38,330 nt of DNA from Pseudomonadota bacterium (GCA_023399635.1 JAEWOP010000077.1:1-38330), one strand, 5' to 3'; counted from the stretch's first letter, positions 1-8,533 are shown. Numbers and translations: made by a program. Notes: generated by a model from the letters alone, not told the origin.

Positions 1-1
1 C

Positions 2-2257
2 CGCGACTATGGCGAGAACATCAGCCGGAAAGTGGCTTGTGGCTATGTCGGGATTGCCGGGCATGATGTCTATGTCAACACCTATGGGCGGTCAAACAAG
101 AACCTCCAGCAAGTGTTCGTGTTCTCGGATTATCCATGCGATGGGCTATCTCGCATATGGGTCGGCGGCAAGGAGCTTGCGTTATCGCTCACGGCGGATG
201 ATGGAGTGGTGCAGCGGTTCGCTATCTCGTCTGGAGATTATGCGGGACGCATCACGTTTGCTTTCTATCGAGGGACACAGGGCGCTGCCGATGGCGGTCT
301 GGTCGGGAATGCTAACCCCGGCACGCGTTGGACGGCAGAGCACCTCGGCAGCGGTATCTGCTACCTTATTGCGGAATTGGCTTACGATCAGGAGCGTCTG
401 AATAGCTTCCCAGACTTCTTCTTCGAGATCCGGGGCGCTCGTCTCTACGACATGCGCAAGGATGTCTCGTTCGGCGGCTCTCATGTATGGGGCAACTACG
501 CCACCTACGAGTTCACCGAAAACCCAGTCGTCATGGACTATAACTATCGGCGCGGTTTTTCGTGGAACGGCGACATGTTCTGCGGCATGGGCATGGCGCC
601 GGAAGACCTGCCGATCGACAAGTACGCGACGGCTGCCAACATCTGCGACGAACTGGTGTCCGGAGAGCGCCGCTATCGTTGCTCCGTCCTTCTCGATTGC
701 GACGTTGACCACGGCGACAACATTGACGGCATGATGCAGGCTTGTGGCGGGATGGTTATCGACAGCGTTGACGGCTCATGGCCGCTCATTGGCACGTCTC
801 AACCGATTGTTGCGACCTTCACCGATGATGACTTGATCGTGGGTGAGAACGTCCGGTTCCAGCGTCGGCGCTCCATGGCGGATCTGGTCAACTCTGTTGG
901 CGGCACCTATCCAGAGCCTTCCAATATGTGGAGCCCGGCAGGCTACGACACGCAGACGAACAGCAGCCAGGTTGCGCTTGATCGGCGCACGAGAGACCTA
1001 CCAATTGACTTCCCCACAGTGCCGTCGAAGCGACAGGCCAATCAGCTTGCATCGATTTACTACAAGGAGAACCGTTTCGAGGCGACGGCTGACATCGTGC
1101 TGCGGCCATACTTCCAAGATATCCGTGTGGGTGACTGGGTGCAGTGGAACTCGGAACGCTATGGGAACCGTGTCTACATCGTCCAGAGCCGGTCTATCCG
1201 TGCCTTGACCAGCGACGGGCCGCGCAACGTGTCTCTCTCGCTTCAGGAGCGTGACGGCTCGATCTACGTCGGCACAGGTGTTCTTCCGCCTGTCGTGCCG
1301 ATCCCAAGTGGAGAGCCTGTCTATCTGAACGAGCTTCCTGACTGGACGCCTATCCCGATCCTTGCGCAGGCGGACGACGGTCGCACCATTGCAGCCTTCC
1401 GCATGTCGTGGTCGCCGTTCGATGATGTGTCTGTCACAGGCATCCAGTTCGAGTGGTGGCCGACCGCAGAGCCGAACAACCGCTTCACGAAGAACGTCCA
1501 GCCGGACGTGACGATCACGCTCATCCAGGAAGGCATCGTCAGCGAGACGGAATACAGTTTCCGCCATCGCCTGATTGCCAGTCGGCCGACGAACTGGTCT
1601 GCGGTGAAGACTGCAACCTCGCTGGCAAGCGGTAACGCGGATCTGGAAGTATACCTCGGCAACCTCAACAAGGAGGTGAAGGAGCAGTTCGAGAAGCTGT
1701 TTCAGAGCCTGGACGATCTTCGGCCGTTGGTGGAACGCCTGCTGACGAACACGCAGCTCTCCGACGCCACGTTCGAAACGATGCGCCGCCGGATCGAAGC
1801 AGCGCAGGGCGCAAGTCAGGCGTACTTCGAAGAAAACATCGCTGTCATCGCGTCCGAGCTCGAAGCCGTCGCGGCGCAGATCACCGATGTCTATGCGGCG
1901 ATCGATGAAGGCTTCGCGCAGGGGCGTATCGAGTTCCGTGCTGCCGCCAACCAATCAGGCGTTGATGCTCGGTTCGCCGTTGCGCTTCGGGGATCCACCT
2001 CAGATGCCTTCAAGGAAAGCGGGTTCTTCCTCGAACTCTACACGAGCGGCGGCGTGCAGCGGTCGCGGTTCGCCGTCATGGCCGATCAGTTCGTTGTCAC
2101 CAATGGCACGACATCAACCCTGCCAATGGTCTTCGAAGGCGGCGTACTGAAGCTTCAGATCGCGAACATTGGCACCGTTACGGCGGGCCTCCTGCAAAGC
2201 CCGAACGGCAAGATGATGATCAATCTGTCGTCCGGCTATATCTCGATTTCGGACTGA
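2..2257 (+). CDS. Phage tail tip / host-specificity protein (gpJ-like), 5' end missing
   Basis: The frame is open to the window edge, and the first GTG or ATG codons lie inside the protein, so the gene begins upstream. About 751 residues are visible. Middle: a Phage-tail_3/gpJ-like region, recognised from the stretch near PSKRQANQLASIYYKENRF and the following RVGDWVQWNSERYGNRVYIV, is followed by a fibronectin-III-like part with SWSPFDD. Next is a predicted helical segment (about 540-640) rich in Glu, Leu and Gln, and last a DUF1983-like end with GFFLELYTSGG and RFAVMADQFVV. In siphophages such proteins form the tip of the tail that contacts the receptor. It is the first visible gene of the late operon and is followed 3 bp later by the next gene. 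Family assignment is by overall pattern; the exact domain limits are not certain. Confidence 0.78.
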   Translation, partial: RDYGENISRKVACGYVGIAGHDVYVNTYGRSNKNLQQVFVFSDYPCDGLSRIWVGGKELALSLTADDGVVQRFAISSGDYAGRITFAFYRGTQGAADGGLVGNANPGTRWTAEHLGSGICYLIAELAYDQERLNSFPDFFFEIRGARLYDMRKDVSFGGSHVWGNYATYEFTENPVVMDYNYRRGFSWNGDMFCGMGMAPEDLPIDKYATAANICDELVSGERRYRCSVLLDCDVDHGDNIDGMMQACGGMVIDSVDGSWPLIGTSQPIVATFTDDDLIVGENVRFQRRRSMADLVNSVGGTYPEPSNMWSPAGYDTQTNSSQVALDRRTRDLPIDFPTVPSKRQANQLASIYYKENRFEATADIVLRPYFQDIRVGDWVQWNSERYGNRVYIVQSRSIRALTSDGPRNVSLSLQERDGSIYVGTGVLPPVVPIPSGEPVYLNELPDWTPIPILAQADDGRTIAAFRMSWSPFDDVSVTGIQFEWWPTAEPNNRFTKNVQPDVTITLIQEGIVSETEYSFRHRLIASRPTNWSAVKTATSLASGNADLEVYLGNLNKEVKEQFEKLFQSLDDLRPLVERLLTNTQLSDATFETMRRRIEAAQGASQAYFEENIAVIASELEAVAAQITDVYAAIDEGFAQGRIEFRAAANQSGVDARFAVALRGSTSDAFKESGFFLELYTSGGVQRSRFAVMADQFVVTNGTTSTLPMVFEGGVLKLQIANIGTVTAGLLQSPNGKMMINLSSGYISISD

Positions 2258-2260
2258 TAC

Positions 2261-2587
2261 ATGGCATCACGCTTTTACTCGGAAGCCGGGCGCATCATCA
2301 TGAGCAAGCCCGGCTTCGACGCATCGCCAAGCACTCCAGACACGATGAAGCTCTTCGATAGCAACTGGCAGGCGGGCTACATCATCATCGCGTCTGGAAC
2401 GGTGACGTTCAATGGCTCGGTTACGGTGAATTTTCCGCCCCAGCACTTCGTGCCATTGGTGGAGTATTTTGTGACGAGGCCAGGCGGCACCCATTTCTTT
2501 CCTGGCACAATTCGCGGCACGAATAGCTCTTTCACTCTGACGATCTCGGACACGATGGTTCTTCGCTATATCGTTTGGGCATTCTAA
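2261..2587 (+). CDS. Hypothetical phage virion-region protein (108 aa)
   Basis: I do not recognise a family. The 108-residue product begins MASRFYSEAGRI and is rich in beta-prone residues (Val, Thr, Phe), with alternating patterns such as TVTFNGSVTVNF and FVPLVEYFV. This suggests a small beta-sandwich or beta-fibre structural protein. It has no signal peptide or membrane segment. It starts 3 bp after the tail-tip gene and its TAA stop overlaps the next start codon by one base (TAATG), so it is translationally coupled on both sides. Position between tail tip and tail fibre suggests a minor tail or fibre-associated component, but that is inference from order alone. Confidence 0.65.
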   Translation: MASRFYSEAGRIIMSKPGFDASPSTPDTMKLFDSNWQAGYIIIASGTVTFNGSVTVNFPPQHFVPLVEYFVTRPGGTHFFPGTIRGTNSSFTLTISDTMVLRYIVWAF

Positions 2588-3372
2588 TGGTTGAACGGAC
2601 AAGGATTGGAAACAGCGCCTTCGGCGTCCCCGGTCTCTACGTCTCACAGCCGGGCGATAATGTTGCAGCACCGACGCAGCCCCTGCTCTTCGACAGTCGG
2701 TATGACGCGCTGGAACTGCACTATACGGCAAGGGTGAACTTCCCTGAGATCGACAATACGGCGGGTTACAGAGCGTATCAGGCGCAGGTGAACTTCCCCG
2801 ACCTTGGTTACGTGCCGCACATCACCTTTGGGGTGGCGCACAAAGTGTACAACGAGATCTACTATCCTCCAGGGATGGTTAGGATCAACGATAATGAGTA
2901 TCCTTATTATGCGTTCGGCGGGGATGTCAGTTTACAGGTCACCAGTAACTACGTCAGGCACATGATCAGAATACCGGGTGTGTTTCGCGCACTCGACTTC
3001 GTTGTTGCTGTCTACCGGAATCCTCTGACGCCAACCGTTCTTCCGCCGTCGGGAACGGAGCGTGTCTTCATCGGCAATGACGCAGGCACATTCAAGATGC
3101 GCGTGTCAAAGCCCGGATACTGGGCACGTTCTGCCAGCCGAGACCAGTGTCTTGTCCATGAGGACAAGCGGCCACTGATACCCATAGCGGCTGGGACTGT
3201 GAACGTGCCGGCTGGAGTGGATGCGGTGGTGGGAACGGGGCGAAGCTACGCCTTTCCACCGAAGATACTCACCAACGGCGTCGTAGGTCTCAACCTCGGC
3301 AACGGGAACATCACCTTCTATGGCGGCGACAACGCCTACACCGCAAAATACGTTGTTTATCACGTAGATTAA
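2587..3372 (+). CDS. Hypothetical phage virion-region protein (261 aa)
   Basis: The ATG at 2587 overlaps the stop of the preceding gene by one base, which decides the start over an in-frame TTG at 2575. The 261-residue product has no recognised domain. It is rich in Tyr, Asn, Val and Gly, with short stretches such as RVNFPEIDNTAGYRAY and QVNFPDLGYVPHITFG, where the words VNFPEI and VNFPDL recur about 27 residues apart; this hints at repeated beta-strand units. No membrane segment is seen. The context is a probable tail or adhesin-associated protein next to the tail-fibre gene. Bacterial origin of the fold is unknown. Confidence 0.65.
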   Translation: MVERTRIGNSAFGVPGLYVSQPGDNVAAPTQPLLFDSRYDALELHYTARVNFPEIDNTAGYRAYQAQVNFPDLGYVPHITFGVAHKVYNEIYYPPGMVRINDNEYPYYAFGGDVSLQVTSNYVRHMIRIPGVFRALDFVVAVYRNPLTPTVLPPSGTERVFIGNDAGTFKMRVSKPGYWARSASRDQCLVHEDKRPLIPIAAGTVNVPAGVDAVVGTGRSYAFPPKILTNGVVGLNLGNGNITFYGGDNAYTAKYVVYHVD

Positions 3373-3385
3373 GGACATCTCCTCA

Positions 3386-4705
3386 ATGGCAACCTCCTAC
3401 TACTCGACGGGGACAGTCTCCCTGACGAACGGCAGCGCCGTGGTTACTGGCAATGGTACACTGTGGCAAGCGGCATTGATCACGAATGGCTTGATTGCGG
3501 TTGAAGCTGCCGGCAATCTGTTGCTCATCGCTTCGGTAGACAGCGACAGCCAGATCACGGCAGAGCAAGAGTGGGTTGGCGCAAGTGGCACCTACTCCTA
3601 TGGCATCTTGCGCAACACCGACCAGATGGAGGACAATGCCGAGAACAGCCGTGCTTTGTCTTACCTGATTTCCGAGCTGCGCAACGGTACGCTGTTCAAG
3701 TATGACGGCGCAGGTGATTTCGCCAACCGCGCGATCCACGACAGCAAGCCGAAGGGCTACAGCTATCTTGTTTTGGAAGGGGACGCGGCTCAGCTTTACG
3801 TGAAGGCAAGCAACGCCGAAGGTGATTGGGCTGGGCCATTCGCTTATGGCGTTGGTCCCGTTGGCCCGCAAGGTCCGGTTGGCTTCCTGGACTTCAAGGG
3901 CGAATATGACCCGGCCACTGAATACGTCGCTAACGACGGCGTGCTCTACAATGGTTCATCCTGGGTGGCACTGCAGGATACGACTGGCAACGCGCCTCCC
4001 AACTTACCGACGACAGAGAACGCTTACTGGTCTCTGCTGGCGGTCAAGGGGCAGGACGGAACCGGCATCGGCGACATGCTGGCGTCCGTTTATGATCCGC
4101 AGAATCTGCAAAAGGATGCGTTTGATCGGGGGAACCATACTGGTGAGCAGCCGATCTCGTCTGTCGCCAACCTGGCACCTTCACTTGCCGGAAAGCAAGC
4201 CGCTCTCGGATGGGTACCTATCCAGAACATAGACATAACTTCTCCGGTTTCTGCGATTGTGATCTCGTTTCCCGCAGGCGTTCGGTCGATCCGATTGACG
4301 GGGTCTGTGGTCGCCAGCAACAGACTGACAGGGATCACGAGGGGTAGGTTTAGTTTCGATGGGGGTGCAACGTATGTAGCTGGGGGCTCAAGCTATAGAA
4401 CCGCGATTTGGCAAGTTGCGAACGGCACCCCAGCTTACAATGCCGGAACTCCTAATGACTCTCTACTGATAGCGACAGAAGCCGGTGATGCCGCGCTTAT
4501 TTCAGGGTTTAACTGCATAATTGATATGGGCGGCGCTTCGGACTGGACTTCTGTATATACCCAACAGGCATCCTACGACACAGCACCGAGACTTGTTTTC
4601 ACCCGCGGCTACACTATCAGCCCAGGCATGCCCACCCACCTTCAGCTTTTTCTTACGACCGGGACGTTCAATCCCGGAACGCGGCTTCTTGTGGAGGGTT
4701 TCTGA
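3386..4705 (+). CDS. Phage tail fibre protein with short collagen-like and carbohydrate-binding-like segments
   Basis: This 439-residue protein should form the side or terminal fibre that recognises the cell surface. The N-terminal 140 residues (from MATSYYSTGTVSL) resemble tail-attachment domains of phage fibres. Around residues 152-163 there is a mini collagen repeat, GPVGPQGPVGF. It is followed by a segment of aromatic residues and glycines (FKGEYDPATEYVANDGVLY, then GSSWVAL) like the chitin/carbohydrate-binding modules often found in fibres. The stretch DMLASVYDPQNLQKDAFDRG is typical of tail fibres. The distal 170 residues look unrelated and probably carry specificity. AAGGA precedes the ATG by about 9 bp. 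The stop overlaps the next gene by one base (TGATG). Confidence 0.8.
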   Translation: MATSYYSTGTVSLTNGSAVVTGNGTLWQAALITNGLIAVEAAGNLLLIASVDSDSQITAEQEWVGASGTYSYGILRNTDQMEDNAENSRALSYLISELRNGTLFKYDGAGDFANRAIHDSKPKGYSYLVLEGDAAQLYVKASNAEGDWAGPFAYGVGPVGPQGPVGFLDFKGEYDPATEYVANDGVLYNGSSWVALQDTTGNAPPNLPTTENAYWSLLAVKGQDGTGIGDMLASVYDPQNLQKDAFDRGNHTGEQPISSVANLAPSLAGKQAALGWVPIQNIDITSPVSAIVISFPAGVRSIRLTGSVVASNRLTGITRGRFSFDGGATYVAGGSSYRTAIWQVANGTPAYNAGTPNDSLLIATEAGDAALISGFNCIIDMGGASDWTSVYTQQASYDTAPRLVFTRGYTISPGMPTHLQLFLTTGTFNPGTRLLVEGF

Positions 4706-5037
4706 TGAGCACTATTGACGTCTGGGAAGGTGGCGAGGTTGTAAAGAAGCCGTTCGATTTCATCGCTCCCGTTAGTGAGCCGGCCCCTGTCCCGCTTGCT
4801 GCGCTTACGGCTCGGCAACTTCGCCTTGGTCTTGTTCTGAATGGCTTTTCTCTCGAACAGGTCGCGGCGACCATCGAAGGCATCCCGGTGGAGCAGGACC
4901 GTGCTATGGCAAGGGTTGAATGGGAATACGCCTCACAGTTTGAGCGCGGTCACCCGCTGATTGCCCACGTTGGTGCTGAGCTAGGTCTGACGGAAGCGCA
5001 GATCGACGCAATGTGGGGGCAGGCCCTGACGCTTTAG
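4705..5037 (+). CDS. Small conserved phage protein downstream of tail fibre (110 aa)
   Basis: The start overlaps the tail-fibre stop by one base, so the two genes are coupled. The product begins with a variable N-terminus (MSTIDVWEGGEVV) and then has a helical body with LTARQLRLGLVLNGFSLEQV, a pattern often seen in short rhizobial phage proteins encoded right after tail fibres. The helical part spans about residues 30-105. A role as fibre chaperone or virion accessory is plausible because genes in this position often assist fibre folding, but nothing in the sequence proves it. It has no signal peptide and no cysteines. Confidence 0.68.
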   Translation: MSTIDVWEGGEVVKKPFDFIAPVSEPAPVPLAALTARQLRLGLVLNGFSLEQVAATIEGIPVEQDRAMARVEWEYASQFERGHPLIAHVGAELGLTEAQIDAMWGQALTL

Positions 5038-5129
5038 TAGGCGTTTGTTCGTTCTTTCGGTGATTTGCCATGGTAGGAAATCAACGATAGAAGCGAGCCA
5101 CCTATAGCTGCGTCGATGAGAATGATATC

Positions 5130-6557
5130 ATGACCAATGCAACTCTTTATCCGACAGCAAGCTTGTCGGAAGCCGCAGAACGATGGGCGGCGGTTGTATC
5201 AGCTTCGGGACTCTTCCTCATCCTGCATTGGCATTACGACATTGTCGTCTTTTACTATGACGCTGGATTCTACTGGAATCTGGCGTCGCCTCCGATTTTC
5301 TTCAATTACCCCGAAGTAATTCGAGGCTATCTTTATCCCGCGATCTTGCTGCCGTTCAGGTATCTCGGCGAAATCACTGGGTCCGCACTGTGGCCGTTTC
5401 GGCTGGCCTCTTCCATAGTTTATGGTTGGCTCCTAGCCGGAGTTTTGCCTGATTTTTTTGGGAAGCATCTTCGGGGAAGAGTTGATCTGGTCCGCCGCCT
5501 GGTTCCCGCAATTCTACTTGCCTCTTTGATGCCAGGAGTACTCCTTTACCCTTTGAGCGATCTGGCCGCATTGGCGATGGCGTTTGGATCTCTTGTCTGC
5601 ATATCACATAGCTTTAGAGCGCAAGGCTTCAGGCGTTTTGCCTTCACAGTCGCGGCCGGGTTCTTGGCTTACGGCGCCTATAATACGAGAACCATCTATG
5701 CTTTCGCAGCTGTTGCGATCTTTGCTGTTCTATTCACGCAAACCGGTAGGCGGAGTAGGATTGCAGCATTCGTAGTGGGTTTTACGTTGGCCGGCCTGCC
5801 TCAAAGCCTGATAAATGTGCATCGGCATGACCGCTGGCTTCCGGTAGTCGTCGTGGACGTTGGCCAAAAGAAGATTGGTGAAAAGAGACCTTCACTTTCT
5901 GCTGTCCAAACGCTTTGGGGGATGGAGATACAGCGTTATGAAACGAACGTAAATCCTAGCGCAGCGCCAAGCGCTGGTTTGTACTACATGGATCCAGCAG
6001 GAAAGAGGTTGCTGGATGAGCACGTATCCGACTTTAAGAAGTTTAGTGTGGCTGAATACTTGGGTATTATGTTGCGCAATCCCTTCGACTTTGTCGGGAT
6101 GTTGGGGAGGCACTTCGTCAACGGGCTCGACGTGCGAGATGGAGAAGTCTACACGCAGAGCCTGTCCTCAAGCAGAAATGGAGTGTCCTTCATTAATTTC
6201 TGCGTGGTGTTCGTGGGGTTCGCTATCTGGGCCAGGTCTGCTTCACGCGCCAGCAAGCGGGACGTCACAGCTTTCGGAACATGGGCGATGCCTCTACTGC
6301 TTCCGGTCCTCGCGATCTTGCCAGGCGCCATCGAAACGCGGTTTTTCTTGCCGCTGCACATGATGCTCTACGCCGGGATAGCCTTCCTCCCCACCCGCTC
6401 GGATATAACAAGTCTTATCAAGAGGCATTGGGCACTGACATTGATCTCCTTCCTTGCTGCCGCTTCGATTTTTTATGCAATTACCACATCAACCATGGCT
6501 TCGCTTCAGTTCGAGACCCCGGACACCATAGAGGCATTCAAGCGCAAGAAGTCATAA
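5130..6557 (+). CDS. Multi-span membrane protein, GT-C glycosyltransferase-like, prophage cargo
   Basis: The product is 475 residues with roughly nine to eleven predicted membrane segments. The first (about residues 20-36) is followed by a loop with FYYDAGFYWNLA, where an acidic residue sits in the position used by GT-C-fold enzymes that take sugars from polyprenyl phosphates. A large hydrophilic loop lies near residues 240-300. The C-terminus is short and basic. This is not a structural or lysis gene. It is separated from the tail operon by 92 bp and from the lysis operon by 300 bp, so it is probably an independently transcribed gene. An attractive reading is serotype conversion: altering host lipopolysaccharide to block superinfection, as Gtr-type proteins do. 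The family call is by topology only; O-antigen polymerase-like or other roles remain possible. Confidence 0.55.
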   Translation: MTNATLYPTASLSEAAERWAAVVSASGLFLILHWHYDIVVFYYDAGFYWNLASPPIFFNYPEVIRGYLYPAILLPFRYLGEITGSALWPFRLASSIVYGWLLAGVLPDFFGKHLRGRVDLVRRLVPAILLASLMPGVLLYPLSDLAALAMAFGSLVCISHSFRAQGFRRFAFTVAAGFLAYGAYNTRTIYAFAAVAIFAVLFTQTGRRSRIAAFVVGFTLAGLPQSLINVHRHDRWLPVVVVDVGQKKIGEKRPSLSAVQTLWGMEIQRYETNVNPSAAPSAGLYYMDPAGKRLLDEHVSDFKKFSVAEYLGIMLRNPFDFVGMLGRHFVNGLDVRDGEVYTQSLSSSRNGVSFINFCVVFVGFAIWARSASRASKRDVTAFGTWAMPLLLPVLAILPGAIETRFFLPLHMMLYAGIAFLPTRSDITSLIKRHWALTLISFLAAASIFYAITTSTMASLQFETPDTIEAFKRKKS

Positions 6558-6623
6558 TCGGGTCAAATCAACCGGGAAGTGACGGGCAAGCCGATAGCGG
6601 TGGTGACGCGGATTTTCCGCCGC

Positions 6624-6818
6624 CTACTGCACCTTCTTGTCCCTAACCGCCAACACAGACTTCAACACCCGCGACACATCCGGCTTCTCGCCATCCCCGT
6701 TGCAGATGATGCAGGGAATGCCGGCGGCACCGCAGCCACACGCCTTCGGGCCGTTCCAGCTTCGGTTCGGATGCCGCTCGCATACCCAGCCGGTGTTGTC
6801 GCAGGTCTCGCACTCCAC
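6624..6818 (-). CDS. Small cysteine-rich zinc-finger-like protein (64 aa), antisense to late operon
   Basis: The product starts at a GTG and begins MECETCDNTGWVCERHP. It carries CxxC, a further Cys and His, a CxC pair and a final CIICNGDG, which resembles DnaJ-type zinc-binding repeats (CxxCxG). Small proteins with this pattern are common in rhizobial phages. It lies between the membrane protein gene and the endolysin gene on the opposite strand from the surrounding phage genes. GGTGGGCG just upstream of the GTG may serve as the ribosome site. The function is unknown; metal binding is inferred from the cysteine spacing. Confidence 0.6.
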   Translation of the reverse strand: MECETCDNTGWVCERHPNRSWNGPKACGCGAAGIPCIICNGDGEKPDVSRVLKSVLAVRDKKVQ

Positions 6819-6866
6819 CGCCCACCGATAGCCGAAGACTGATCAACCGAACATCAGGAGATATCC

Positions 6867-6923
6867 ATGAACCGACGCATCGGAGCGGCGGGGCTTTCGC
6901 TCGTCAATGGAGCCGCGCAATGA
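6867..6923 (+). CDS. 18-residue leader peptide upstream of endolysin, possible remnant of an older lysozyme start
   Basis: An ATG preceded by TCAGGAGATATCC, an excellent ribosome-binding site, opens an 18-residue frame (MNRRIGAAGLSLVNGAAQ) that ends at a TGA overlapping the endolysin ATG (ATGA at 6920-6923). The endolysin itself has no comparable site. The first residues resemble the N-terminus of GH24 phage lysozymes, which commonly begin with a short basic stretch and then a pattern like xAGLxLV. The leader could therefore be what is left after a lysozyme gene was replaced, now serving translational coupling. The leader frame and the overlap are visible; the lysozyme ancestry is a guess. 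Confidence 0.4.
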   Translation: MNRRIGAAGLSLVNGAAQ

Positions 6924-7993
6924 ACAACCTCGACCGCTGGAATAAGGCCAAGTTCACCAGGTCAACGCAGATCAACGCGCAGGCCGCGAAGATTGAGGCT
7001 AACCGCGCCCGCTATGAGGCCGTATCGGCAAAGACAGGCGTTCCTTGGGATGTGATCGGCGTTATTCACTACCGGGAGTCCTCCGGTTCCTTCGCTGGCG
7101 TCCTCCATAACGGCCAGAAGATCATCGGCACGGGCAAGAAAACGACCATTGTCCCAAAGGGGCGTGGGCCATTCTCAACATGGGAGGAAGCCGCCGTTGA
7201 CGCGCTGATGAACTGCCATCCATTTGCCGGCAAGAACAAGGATTGGTCTATCGCCGGGACGCTGGACATCCTGGAGCGATACAACGGCCTCGGCTACCGG
7301 AACAAGGGGCTGCCGTCTCCCTACCTCTGGGCAGGGACGGATCAATACGTAAAGGGCAAATATGTTGCCGACGGCAAGTATGACCCGAACCATGTCGATA
7401 AGCAGCTAGGCGTTGCGTCGATCCTGATGAAGATCCGCGGAGGCAAGGCGACTGCTCCCGCTACTGAGGCTCCTGTGGGCCGTACAGACGCCATTACCAT
7501 CCGTGTCGTGCAGGAACGCCTTAAAGAACTCGGCTACTCCGAGGTTGGCACCCCTGACGGCAAGATGGGCAAGCTCACCCGCACTGCCATTCTCGCCTTC
7601 AAGAACGAGAACGACATCATGCCGATCAATGACGTTATCGACCAGGCGTTCCTTGATGCTCTCGATACTGCCAAGCCGCGCAACCTGCCGCGGGAGGATG
7701 TGACGCCTGAAGTGGTGCGGAAGAACGCTCCAGAGGTCCGCACCAACTGGCTGATCAAGGTTGGCGCTCTTGCAGCCGGCATCCCTGCTGCGATCGGCGG
7801 TGTGGTTGATGGTGTGCTCGACAACCTCGGCTTTGCCCGCGAGACTATCAAGCCGATGAAGGAGATGTTCACGGACATTCCGTCCGAGGTCTGGTTGGTC
7901 GGCGTGGCTGTCATTGCAGGCGGCGCCTACCTCGTTGCCCGTCAGGGTGAGCAGAAGGGGATTGAGGCTTTCCGTGCAGGGGAGCGCAGGTGA
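6920..7993 (+). CDS. Endolysin: muramidase/transglycosylase-like domain, peptidoglycan-binding domain, C-terminal membrane segments
   Basis: The 357-residue protein should cleave peptidoglycan at the end of the lytic cycle. Residues 1-175 form the catalytic part, with HYRESSGSF placing a likely catalytic glutamate at about residue 53, in the style of lysozyme-like hydrolases. Residues about 196-250 are a peptidoglycan_binding_1-type domain (VVQERLKELGYSEVGTPDG). The C-terminal third holds two hydrophobic segments (about 279-298 and 328-345). The protein may thus be membrane tethered or combine lysin and holin-like functions. There is no N-terminal signal peptide. The start is coupled to the leader at 6867, and the stop overlaps the i-spanin start (TGATG). 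Confidence 0.82.
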   Translation: MNNLDRWNKAKFTRSTQINAQAAKIEANRARYEAVSAKTGVPWDVIGVIHYRESSGSFAGVLHNGQKIIGTGKKTTIVPKGRGPFSTWEEAAVDALMNCHPFAGKNKDWSIAGTLDILERYNGLGYRNKGLPSPYLWAGTDQYVKGKYVADGKYDPNHVDKQLGVASILMKIRGGKATAPATEAPVGRTDAITIRVVQERLKELGYSEVGTPDGKMGKLTRTAILAFKNENDIMPINDVIDQAFLDALDTAKPRNLPREDVTPEVVRKNAPEVRTNWLIKVGALAAGIPAAIGGVVDGVLDNLGFARETIKPMKEMFTDIPSEVWLVGVAVIAGGAYLVARQGEQKGIEAFRAGERR

Positions 7994-8301
7994 TGTTGGC
8001 CTTCTTCCTCTCCCCCATCGGCAAGGCGCTAGGGGCTGCTGTGGTAGCCGTTGGCGTTGTCGTTGGTGCATTCACCTACGGCAAGAGCGTTGGCCGTCAG
8101 GGCGCCGCTGTGGAGGCTCTGGAGAAGCAAGTTCAAGCCTACAAGGATAGGAACGATGAAAACGCTGCTGTGGAAGCTCTCGATCCTCTCGCTCTTTGCC
8201 TTGAGCTTGGGGGCGTGCTCGAAGACTGCCGCGCCGAGTTGCGCCGGCTGGGAGAAGATCAACCTGAAGCCGTCGACGGCGGTCTACCTCGCCGGCAATG
8301 A
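7993..8301 (+). CDS. Inner-membrane spanin (Rz-like)
   Basis: The 102-residue product has an N-terminal membrane anchor (about residues 4-28, rich in Ala, Val and Gly). A short coiled-coil-like region follows (VEALEKQVQAYKDR), and then a region with paired cysteines around CLELGGVLEDC that is typical of rhizobial phage i-spanins. With the o-spanin it should bridge the periplasm and fuse inner and outer membranes after cell-wall breakdown. The ATG at 7993 overlaps the endolysin stop by one base. The o-spanin gene lies in the +1 frame inside its distal half. Confidence 0.78.
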   Translation: MLAFFLSPIGKALGAAVVAVGVVVGAFTYGKSVGRQGAAVEALEKQVQAYKDRNDENAAVEALDPLALCLELGGVLEDCRAELRRLGEDQPEAVDGGLPRRQ

Positions 8302-8368
8302 CGTGACTGCTGGGCAGGGCATCGCCTCCCATAACCGGCACGGCTCCAATCAAGGCTGCTGGAAATAG
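8156..8368 (+). CDS. Outer-membrane spanin lipoprotein (Rz1-like), nested in the i-spanin gene
   Basis: The 70-residue product begins MKTLLWKLSILSLFALSLGAC, a lipoprotein signal peptide with lipobox LGAC and the lipidated cysteine at residue 21. The mature part contains CAGWEKI and ends HNRHGSNQGCWK, a C-terminal pattern common in rhizobial phage o-spanins. It starts 163 bp inside the i-spanin gene in a different frame and runs 67 bp beyond its end. AAGGATAGG lies 5-13 bp before the ATG. This overlapping arrangement is classic for Rz/Rz1. An in-frame upstream ATG at 8051 would bury the signal peptide and is rejected. Confidence 0.85.
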   Translation: MKTLLWKLSILSLFALSLGACSKTAAPSCAGWEKINLKPSTAVYLAGNDVTAGQGIASHNRHGSNQGCWK

Positions 8369-8533
8369 CGGCCCGACGCTCCGTCCCACGGGGCGCCGAG
8401 CCCAGGCATTCGCAACTACGGGATTGCGACGGCCTGCAGGCGTAGTGCCAGCAGGAGGTTGACGGTTTCTTACCTTGCAGGATGTCTGGACGCGGGACCA
8501 GTGTGCAGCGCATGGCCGCCACCGCTGAGACGA

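Noticed and set aside
998..1954. Long open frame on the minus strand opposite the tail-tip gene
   Set aside because: It lies fully inside the plus-strand tail protein, is full of Arg/His with no domain pattern, and is the expected shadow of GC-rich coding sequence.
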